DNA of 13,846 nt from assembly GCA_045648785.1 (NCBI GenBank), contig JAZROP010000006.1, positions 1-13,846 on the forward strand, in the 5' to 3' direction. The position numbers were made by a program, and so were the translations under genes. Under the pieces are notes generated by a model, which did not search any database, had not been told where the DNA came from, and saw only the letters and a program-made list of their open reading frames with translations. Below, piece after piece: positions 8,669-13,846 of this stretch. Every line of letters begins with the position of its first letter. Position 1 is the first letter of the stretch. The DNA comes from RGIG7450 sp045648785. GTDB lineage: Bacteria > Bacillota > Clostridia > RUG12999.

Positions 8669-9061
8669 ATGTCTTATTTTACAGAAAAAGCTGCATATCT
8701 CAAAGGCCTTGCTGAAGGTCTTGATGTTGACAGCTCCACAAAAGAGGGTAAGCTTTTACTTGCTATGCTCGAAGTTATAGAAGATATGGCAGACGAGCTT
8801 GAAATGCTTGACGAAAAACAGGACGATATGCTCGAACTTATTTCAGAAATTGCTGATGACGAGGATTGCGATTGCTGCGATTGCGACGACGAACTTGATT
8901 ATTTTGAAATCGAATGTGAAAAATGTGGCAATGTAATTTGTCTGGACGAAGACATTCTTGATTCTGACGAAGATATTGTATGCCCAGTTTGCGGCGAAGT
9001 AATTGAGCTTGAAATTGAAGATTGCGACTGTTGTGATTGCGATTGTGACGACTGCCATTAA
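8669..9061 (+). CDS. Acidic Cys-rich zinc-ribbon protein, CD1247-type
   Basis: Small protein of unknown role, 130 residues. Residues 1-62 form a predicted helical domain resembling the CD1247 N-terminal family of Clostridia (FTEKAAYLKGLAEGL, then a heptad-rich acidic helix). A zinc ribbon follows, with C83/C86 (CEKCGN) and C105/C108 (CPVCGE). Two near-identical acidic Cys clusters flank the ribbon: DCDCCDCD (66-73) and DCDCCDCDCDDCH (118-130, the C-terminus). I count 15 Cys and 47 Asp/Glu but only 6 Lys and no Arg, so the protein is extremely acidic and probably binds metal. There is no signal peptide or membrane segment. It is 17 nt after efp with a perfect AGGAGG (8655-8660) and shares its terminator, so the two are probably co-expressed. 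A link to translation or to metal buffering is only an inference. Automated pipelines may mislabel such proteins as transcription factors. Confidence 0.85.
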   Translation: MSYFTEKAAYLKGLAEGLDVDSSTKEGKLLLAMLEVIEDMADELEMLDEKQDDMLELISEIADDEDCDCCDCDDELDYFEIECEKCGNVICLDEDILDSDEDIVCPVCGEVIELEIEDCDCCDCDCDDCH

Positions 9062-9069
9062 TTAAATTT

Positions 9070-9100
9070 AAAGAGAGGCTAAAAAGCCTCTCTTTTTTTT
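9070..9100 (+). terminator. Intrinsic terminator of efp and the CD1247-type gene
   Basis: AAAGAGAGGCT (9070-9080) pairs perfectly with AGCCTCTCTTT (9085-9095) across an AAAA loop. The T tract extends to 9100. It starts 8 nt after the stop codon and is a textbook rho-independent terminator. Confidence 0.95.
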
Positions 9101-9103
9101 GTA

Positions 9104-9135
9104 ATTAAAAGTCTTCCTCACGTAAGGCTTTTAAT
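9104..9135. other. 12-bp inverted repeat upstream of the Clp ATPase promoter
   Basis: ATTAAAAGTCTT (9104-9115) and AAGGCTTTTAAT (9124-9135) pair over 12 positions, with one T/G wobble and an 8-nt loop. It follows the terminator at once but has no T run on either strand, so it does not look like a second terminator. It ends 32 nt before the -35 of the Clp ATPase promoter. It could be a regulator-binding palindrome or an RNA processing element. It does not match the CtsR heptad repeat or the CIRCE element as I know them. Confidence 0.5.
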
Positions 9136-9167
9136 ATTAAATTATTGTTACTGTTTTCCTGCTTTTA

Positions 9168-9196
9168 TTGACTTTCTTTTCTCGTTGTTGTATACT
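9168..9196 (+). promoter_or_regulatory. Sigma-A-type promoter of the Clp ATPase gene
   Basis: TTGACT (9168-9173) and TATACT (9191-9196) are separated by exactly 17 nt, each one base from consensus. Transcription would begin near 9203, giving a leader of about 30 nt with GGAGG (9223-9227) before the ATG at 9234. This also argues against the in-frame TTG at 9168 being a start codon, since it is part of the -35 box. Confidence 0.75.
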
Positions 9197-9233
9197 TTAC
9201 TTGTATAGGTATATATTTTTACGGAGGAAAACA

Positions 9234-11534
9234 ATGTTATGTACTAAGTGCGGGAAAAACCCCGCTGTAATATTTATTAAAAATCAGGCCGCTCCCAACG
9301 AGCCTGCTCAGGCGCTCTGTTTCCAGTGTGCGCGCGAACTTGGTGGCGGTTTTATAGACAGCGCCCTTGAAAGTATGGGCATTAATCCCGAAGAGGCAAA
9401 CGAACTTCTGGGCAATGCCGAGCTTAACGAAGCTATACAGAATATGTCTCCCGAGGAAATGCAGGCAGCTATTGAAGAGCTTCCGCAAGACGGTGCTTTA
9501 GCTGACGGAGATGCAAAATCTCCCATGAATATGATGGAAAACTTCATCAGCAATATGACTAAATTCATGAACAGCGCACCCAAGCCTACTCCTGCTTCTT
9601 CTGAAAATACAAATCATCAAAAGGGTGAAAACAATCCAAAAAAAAGACGCAAATTTCTTGAAACCTACGGTCAGGACCTTACCCGTAAAGCAAAAAACGG
9701 CGAGATTGACCGTATTATTGGTCGCGACACAGAAATTGCCCGTATAGTGCAAATTCTTAACAGGCGCAGCAAAAACAACCCTGTTCTTTTGGGCGAACCA
9801 GGAGTTGGCAAAACAGCAATTGCCGAAGGACTGGCTCTCCGCATTGTCAATAAGCAGGTTCCACCCAAACTTTTTGGTTATTCTGTTTATTTGCTTGATT
9901 TTGCATCACTTGTTGCAGGAACTCAGTTCCGCGGTCAGTTTGAGTCAAGACTCAAAAATTTGATTGAAGAGGTTAAAAAAGAGGGCAACATAATCCTTGT
10001 AATTGATGAAGTTCACAACATTGTGGGCGCAGGCGATGCCGAGGGAGGCGCAATGAATGCGGCAAACATTTTAAAACCTGCTCTTGCCCGAGGTGAAATT
10101 CAGATTATCGGTGCCACAACCCTTACCGAATACAGAAAGAAAATTGAAAAGGACTCTGCTCTTGAGCGCCGTTTTCAACCGGTGCTTATAGGCGAGCCCT
10201 CACCTATGGATACAATTGAAATAATAAAGGGCATTAAGGATTATTACGAATCATATCATAAAGTAAGAATTTCTGACGAGGTCATAAAAGCGGCAGTTCT
10301 TCTTTCCGAACGCTATATTCATGACCGTTTTATGCCCGACAAGGCGATTGATATTATTGACGAGGCTTCCTCTAAAGTAAATCTGTCAAACAAAGCTCTT
10401 ATTGAGCTTGCAGATTTAAAGCTTGAGCTTTCGCAGATTAATATTCGTCGTGAAGAAGTTGACCCTGAGGATTTCCAGCAAGTCGCAGATTTAAAATCAG
10501 CAGAGTGTCGCGTGCTAGACAGAATAAGGGAAATTGAGCTTTCAGACATTTATACTGATGTTACCGTTGACGATGTCACCGAGGTTGTTCAGCTTTGGAC
10601 AAATATTCCTGTCAAAGCGCTCACCGAAGTTGATTCCAAAAATCTCATCAACCTTGAAGAGCAGCTTCACGAAAGCGTTATCGGTCAGGATAAAGCAGTT
10701 GATGCAATTGCAAGAGCTGTCCGTCGCAAACGCGCAGGTATAAACAGTAAAAAACGCCCAATTTCATTTATATTTGTCGGCCCGACAGGCGTTGGTAAAA
10801 CCGAGCTTGTGAAAACTCTGGCGCGGTGTATGTTCGGCAGCGAAAGTGCACTTATTCGCCTTGATATGTCCGAGTATATGGAAAAACACTCGGTATCCAA
10901 ACTGATAGGTTCACCTCCCGGATATGTAGGTTATGATGAAGCAGGTCAGCTTACTGAAAAAATCCGCAGAAATCCTTATTCGGTAATTTTGCTTGATGAA
11001 ATTGAAAAGGCTCATGCCGATGTATTCAACATTTTTTTGCAGGTTTTGGACGACGGAAGAATCACAGATTCTCAGGGCAGAGTAATAAATTTTGAAAATA
11101 CTGTCATAATAATGACTTCTAACGCCGGCAGCGATTTAAAATCAGGCAGTATGGGATTTGAAAGTTATGCTACCGAAGGCAGATATGAAAAAGCTCTTTC
11201 CCAGCTTTTCCGCCCCGAATTTTTAAACCGCGTTGATGAAGTTATTGAGTTTGATTATCTCACCCCCGAAGAGCTTGTAAAAATTGCAGAGCTTATTTTA
11301 AACGACCTCGCCAAAGGTCTTGCCGAAAAAAATATTACAATGACAATCAGTGACGCGGCAAAAGACCTCATTGTCAGCAAAGGATATGACAAAAAATATG
11401 GTGCCCGTCCGCTCAGGCGTGTGGTTCTTCGGGAAATTGAGGACATCATTGCCGCAAAGGTAATTTCAGGTGAAATCAAAGAAGGACGAAATATTTGCAT
11501 TGATGCAGCAAATAATAATTTCATAATTCTTTAA
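9234..11534 (+). CDS. clpE: ClpE-type AAA+ unfoldase, Clp protease ATP-binding subunit
   Basis: HSP100 ATPase that unfolds damaged proteins, probably feeding them to ClpP. 766 residues from the ATG at 9234, chosen because GGAGG lies 6 nt upstream and because starting there places a zinc finger at the N-terminus. Zinc finger: C3/C6 and C29/C32. An acidic region and a Pro/Ser/Asn linker (about 40-140) follow. AAA1 has Walker A GEPGVGKT (187-194), Walker B VIDEVH (256-261) and the arginine finger at ERRF (311-314). A short UVR-like coiled middle domain spans about 385-436. AAA2 has GPTGVGKT (516-523) and LLDEIEK (586-592), with a C-terminal ClpB-D2-like small domain. MGF (640-642) sits where ClpC/ClpE carry the ClpP-docking loop. 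There is no ClpC-type N-domain repeat, which favours ClpE over ClpC. No ctsR, mcsA, mcsB or clpP is visible nearby. It is monocistronic or followed by htrA, 81 nt later. Confidence 0.88.
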   Translation: MLCTKCGKNPAVIFIKNQAAPNEPAQALCFQCARELGGGFIDSALESMGINPEEANELLGNAELNEAIQNMSPEEMQAAIEELPQDGALADGDAKSPMNMMENFISNMTKFMNSAPKPTPASSENTNHQKGENNPKKRRKFLETYGQDLTRKAKNGEIDRIIGRDTEIARIVQILNRRSKNNPVLLGEPGVGKTAIAEGLALRIVNKQVPPKLFGYSVYLLDFASLVAGTQFRGQFESRLKNLIEEVKKEGNIILVIDEVHNIVGAGDAEGGAMNAANILKPALARGEIQIIGATTLTEYRKKIEKDSALERRFQPVLIGEPSPMDTIEIIKGIKDYYESYHKVRISDEVIKAAVLLSERYIHDRFMPDKAIDIIDEASSKVNLSNKALIELADLKLELSQINIRREEVDPEDFQQVADLKSAECRVLDRIREIELSDIYTDVTVDDVTEVVQLWTNIPVKALTEVDSKNLINLEEQLHESVIGQDKAVDAIARAVRRKRAGINSKKRPISFIFVGPTGVGKTELVKTLARCMFGSESALIRLDMSEYMEKHSVSKLIGSPPGYVGYDEAGQLTEKIRRNPYSVILLDEIEKAHADVFNIFLQVLDDGRITDSQGRVINFENTVIIMTSNAGSDLKSGSMGFESYATEGRYEKALSQLFRPEFLNRVDEVIEFDYLTPEELVKIAELILNDLAKGLAEKNITMTISDAAKDLIVSKGYDKKYGARPLRRVVLREIEDIIAAKVISGEIKEGRNICIDAANNNFIIL

Positions 11535-11538
11535 AACT

Positions 11539-11568
11539 ATTTCATATGCTTTTCATACAGTTTTCAAA
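11539..11568 (+). promoter_or_regulatory. Three octamer direct repeats with 11-bp period upstream of htrA
   Basis: ATTTCATA (11539-11546), TTTTCATA (11550-11557) and TTTTCAAA (11561-11568) follow one another with exactly 3-nt spacers, so all lie on one face of the helix. The last ends 9 nt before the -10 box. This arrangement fits a site for a response regulator such as those of the OmpR family. I recall, unchecked, that repeated TTTTCACA-like octamers were described upstream of the Bacillus htrA genes under CssRS control; the octamers here differ slightly. Confidence 0.6.
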
Positions 11569-11577
11569 AAACTGTAC

Positions 11578-11583
11578 TATAAT
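11578..11583 (+). promoter_or_regulatory. -10 box of the htrA promoter
   Basis: TATAAT is a perfect -10 hexamer, placing the start near 11590 and leaving a leader of about 26 nt with AAAGGA (11602-11607) before the ATG. No good -35 exists at 16-18 nt spacing: that place holds sequence from the octamer repeats and from the arm of a 9-bp palindrome (11556-11576). A weak -35 covered by a repeat array suggests activator-dependent transcription. Confidence 0.6.
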
Positions 11584-11615
11584 GAAATCAAGACATTAAG
11601 GAAAGGATTGATAAT

Positions 11616-12833
11616 ATGTCAGATTTAAATGATTACAGATGGTATAACGACGACTTTCAGAATAATCATCAGAGCACACACCAATCAGCTCCGCAGAAGA
11701 AAAAACACTCTAGAAAAGGCTGGTATATTGCTCTTGTATGCGTTATGGCGGCAATAATGCTGGCAAGTACAACTGTTACAGTCTTTGTTCTTGCTTCAAA
11801 TGCAGGTTCACAGACTCACGGGAACGCTCTTTTGCAGGATAAAAACAACGCCTCATTTAATTATCAGCAGCTTACCGATGGTGAGCGCGAATCCAAAAGC
11901 ACTGTTGAAATAGCCGCTCAGGTAGGCCCATCAGTGGTTGGTATTACAACAAAATACACCTACCGTTCATTCTTTGGTCAGGCTTATGAACAATCGGGCA
12001 GTGGCTCAGGAATCATCATTTCCGACGACGGATATGTTGCCACAAACTTTCATGTTATCGAAAATGCAAATGCCGTTTCTGTTACATTAAACACAGGCGA
12101 AGAGTTTGCCGCAACAGTTGTAGGTTTTGACGCTGAAACCGACCTCGCTCTCCTTAAAATATCAGCCTCAGGTCTTGCAGAAGCAACCCTCGGTCGTTCT
12201 GACGCTCTTCAGGTAGGAGAACTTGCTGTTGCAATCGGAAACCCATTAGGTCAGGAACTTGCAGGTACAGTAACGGTCGGTGTAATAAGTGCAGTTAACC
12301 GTTCCATCGCTTCAGATAACGGCAAAACTATGACACTTATTCAGACAGACGCAGCCATCAACCCCGGCAACTCAGGCGGTGCTCTTGTTAATGCTTATGG
12401 CGAAGTAATCGGTATAAATTCAATGAAATTCTCGGGCAATAATGTTGAGGGTATCGGTTTTGCCATCCCTATGGACATTGCGAAACCCATTTTAACAGAG
12501 CTTATGACAAACGGTTATGTAACAGGTCGTCCGCTCATCGGAATTTCGCTCCGCGAAATTACTCCGGAAATCGCGGCAATCAATGATATTCCCGCAGGTG
12601 TTCAGGTAGCTTATGTTTCCGAAGGTGGAGCAGCCGAAAAAGCGGGCATAAGACAGGGCGATACAATCGTTTCTGTTGACGGAAAGCTTGTTGAAACTAC
12701 AAAAGATGTCAGTGACATCAGGGACCAGCATAAAGCAGGTGACACAATTAAAATTGTTGTTAACCGCGACGGTCAGACTTTGAGTTTTGATGTGGTTCTT
12801 CAGGAAGACACCACTTCAAGAACCTCCAACTAA
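11616..12833 (+). CDS. htrA: Membrane-anchored HtrA/DegP-like serine protease with PDZ domain
   Basis: Extracytoplasmic trypsin-fold protease that degrades misfolded secreted proteins at the outer face of the membrane. 405 residues: a polar cytoplasmic N-terminus rich in Asn, His and Gln (1-35, ending in Lys/Arg), one membrane segment (about 36-61), a linker, the protease domain (about 95-297) and a single PDZ domain (about 305-395). The catalytic triad is H146 (TNFHVI), D176 (ETDLALL) and S253 (GNSGGAL). Gram-positive HtrA/HtrB/YyxA proteins share this single-TM, single-PDZ layout; enteric DegP has a signal peptide and two PDZ domains. The ATG at 11616 follows AAAGGA with suitable spacing. 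Its promoter has its own repeat array, so it is probably stress regulated apart from the Clp gene 81 nt upstream, although both serve protein quality control. A terminator-like hairpin lies downstream. Confidence 0.95.
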   Translation: MSDLNDYRWYNDDFQNNHQSTHQSAPQKKKHSRKGWYIALVCVMAAIMLASTTVTVFVLASNAGSQTHGNALLQDKNNASFNYQQLTDGERESKSTVEIAAQVGPSVVGITTKYTYRSFFGQAYEQSGSGSGIIISDDGYVATNFHVIENANAVSVTLNTGEEFAATVVGFDAETDLALLKISASGLAEATLGRSDALQVGELAVAIGNPLGQELAGTVTVGVISAVNRSIASDNGKTMTLIQTDAAINPGNSGGALVNAYGEVIGINSMKFSGNNVEGIGFAIPMDIAKPILTELMTNGYVTGRPLIGISLREITPEIAAINDIPAGVQVAYVSEGGAAEKAGIRQGDTIVSVDGKLVETTKDVSDIRDQHKAGDTIKIVVNRDGQTLSFDVVLQEDTTSRTSN

Positions 12834-12846
12834 TAATTAATATAAT

Positions 12847-12902
12847 AGGATAAGTTGCTGCTTTCGCATCATGGAATTTGCCGCAACTTATTCTGTTTTT
12901 TT
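12847..12902 (+). terminator. Terminator-like hairpin between htrA and the sugar kinase
   Basis: AGGATAAGTTGCTGC (12847-12861) and GCCGCAACTTATTCT (12880-12894) pair at 13 of 15 positions, with an uninterrupted 9-bp core (ATAAGTTGC / GCAACTTAT) and an 18-nt loop. Seven T residues follow at 12896-12902. It starts 13 nt after the htrA stop and ends 13 nt before the kinase ATG. The loop is long for a plain terminator and the T tract almost touches the kinase ribosome site, so it could also act as a leader attenuator. Confidence 0.7.
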
Positions 12903-12915
12903 GAAAGGACTATAT

Positions 12916-13833
12916 ATGTTTTATACTTTAACCGCCAACCCAGCAATAGATATGAATATTTCATCAAACGGTCTTATTCGAAAAGAAGTAAACCGCACCC
13001 ACGATGCTGTTTATAGCCCTAACGGCAAAGGTGTCAATGTAAGCTTTGTGCTTAATCATTTTGGTATCCCTTCCACCGTTCTTGGTTTTTTTGGCGGATT
13101 TTCAGGTGAATATATAGTTAACGAATGTGAAAAAAGAGGGCTATTTGCAAAGCCAGTTATGATTGATGAAATAACCAGAATAAATGTTTTCCTCAATGAC
13201 GGCGAAGGCGAATTCAAAATTGTTAACGAAGGACCTGTTATAACCGCCAAGCAGGAGGAGGAATTTTTAACACTTATGGAAAATCTAGAGGATGCCGAAT
13301 ATCTATGTATAAGCGGCAGTCTGCCTCGTGGTCTTTCTGATGATTTTTATCACAAAGTTTTTAAAATTTGTAATAAAAAGAGCACAAAAGTGGTTCTTGA
13401 CATCAGCTCGCCAAAACTTAAGGAATTACTTGCTTATCGTCCTGTTTTAATTAAACCTAATGACGAAGAGCTCCGCGATATATTTGGCATTACATTAAAT
13501 TCCGAAGACGATGTGAAATCGGCTCTTAAAACACTTCATGAACTTGGTGCACAAAACATTCTCCTCACTCTTGGTGAGAAAGGTTCTTACTTCTCAGATG
13601 GAAAAAGAGTGTTAAATTGTGGTACATATCCCGTTAAGCTTTTGAGCAGCGTATGCGCAGGTGATGCCTGTCTAGCGACCTTCTTAAGCTTTTGGACAAT
13701 AAATCCCGAAGATGTTGAAACAGCACTGAAAAAAGCTGCTGCTGCCGGCGCAAATGTTGCCGAAAGTGCAGGCCTTGGAGACCTTAAAATGGTGGATGAG
13801 TATTCCAAACACATTGAGGTAAAAGAAATTTAG
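12916..13833 (+). CDS. PfkB-family sugar-phosphate kinase, probably 1-phosphofructokinase-like
   Basis: Ribokinase-fold kinase using ATP to phosphorylate a sugar phosphate; closest in form to 1-phosphofructokinase (FruK, fructose 1-phosphate to fructose 1,6-bisphosphate) or tagatose-6-phosphate kinase (LacC). 305 residues from the ATG at 12916, matching the family N-terminus MFYTLTANPAID; AAAGGA (12904-12909) is its ribosome site. Motifs: NGKGVNVS (36-43, sugar binding), TRINV (87-91), VNEGP (103-107), SGSLPRG (133-139), KPNDEEL (180-186) and the catalytic loop CAGDA (247-251) with D250 as base. The usual loop is GAGD; here the first Gly of the anion hole is Cys247. Upstream is the htrA terminator; no fructose PTS gene is visible, and the right edge follows 13 nt later. 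FruK and LacC cannot be told apart with confidence here. An in-frame ATG at 12871 lies inside the hairpin and lacks a ribosome site. Confidence 0.82.
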   Translation: MFYTLTANPAIDMNISSNGLIRKEVNRTHDAVYSPNGKGVNVSFVLNHFGIPSTVLGFFGGFSGEYIVNECEKRGLFAKPVMIDEITRINVFLNDGEGEFKIVNEGPVITAKQEEEFLTLMENLEDAEYLCISGSLPRGLSDDFYHKVFKICNKKSTKVVLDISSPKLKELLAYRPVLIKPNDEELRDIFGITLNSEDDVKSALKTLHELGAQNILLTLGEKGSYFSDGKRVLNCGTYPVKLLSSVCAGDACLATFLSFWTINPEDVETALKKAAAAGANVAESAGLGDLKMVDEYSKHIEVKEI

Positions 13834-13846
13834 AATTGAAAATGCA

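Noticed and set aside
9168..9233. In-frame TTG at 9168 as a longer start for the Clp ATPase
   Set aside because: The TTG is part of a good -35 box, no ribosome site precedes it, and the added 22 residues do not resemble the family, whereas the ATG at 9234 has GGAGG and begins with a zinc finger.
9062..9233. Small RNA or riboswitch in the 172-nt gap
   Set aside because: The gap is accounted for by a terminator, a short palindrome and a promoter with a leader of about 30 nt, leaving no room for a known riboswitch.
12841..12846. TATAAT as a confident kinase promoter
   Set aside because: No acceptable -35 at 16-18 nt spacing, so it is kept only as a possibility in the attenuator finding.
12871..12915. 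In-frame ATG at 12871 as the kinase start
   Set aside because: It lies in the loop of the terminator-like hairpin and has no ribosome site. The ATG at 12916 gives the typical FruK N-terminus.
1..13846. Mobile element, CRISPR array, phage remnant, tRNA or rRNA
   Set aside because: No transposase or integrase motifs, no repeat-spacer pattern, no terminal inverted repeats, and no tRNA or rRNA sequence recognised. Nearly all bases lie in intact core genes.

Overview
The window reads as one compact, entirely plus-strand stretch of core chromosome from a low-to-moderate GC Gram-positive bacterium, most likely a member of the Clostridia. This rests on strong AGGAGG-type ribosome sites, a copper-amine-oxidase-like stalk fused to AMIN and Amidase_3 domains, one bifunctional Rel enzyme, an Xaa-Pro peptidase directly before efp (also seen in Bacillus), a CD1247-type acidic zinc-ribbon protein (a family named from Clostridioides difficile) and a ClpE-type Clp ATPase. 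I cannot name a genus from sequence alone. I see no mobile element, CRISPR array, phage gene, rRNA or tRNA.

Region 1 (1-8017) is a tightly packed run of six genes: a cell-wall amidase cut by the left window edge, trmL, recJ, relA (Rel), an endonuclease IV-like TIM-barrel protein and an M24 Xaa-Pro peptidase. Gaps are 2, 2, 21, 11 and 1 nt, each start has a ribosome site, and no terminator or clear promoter was seen between them, so one polycistronic message is likely. Roles are mixed: wall hydrolysis, tRNA wobble methylation, DNA repair, stringent response and peptide turnover.

Region 2 (8018-9100) is a two-gene unit: a good sigma-A-type promoter, efp, a very acidic Cys-rich zinc-ribbon protein, and a textbook intrinsic terminator.

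Region 3 (9101-12902) is a protein quality-control block. A ClpE-type unfoldase has its own sigma-A-like promoter, preceded by an unexplained 12-bp hairpin. A membrane-anchored HtrA serine protease follows, whose promoter carries three octamer direct repeats at an exact 11-bp period. A terminator-like hairpin follows htrA.

Region 4 (12903-13846) holds a PfkB-family sugar-phosphate kinase, probably 1-phosphofructokinase-like, running nearly to the right edge.

Most of this is housekeeping and I find no clearly new multi-gene system. The best leads are the phased octamers before htrA, the acidic Cys-rich protein after efp, and the endonuclease IV-like protein that keeps most metal ligands but lacks a DNA-contact motif and one conserved Asp. 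Start sites of the Clp ATPase and the kinase were set from promoter, ribosome site and family N-terminus rather than from the longest open frame.
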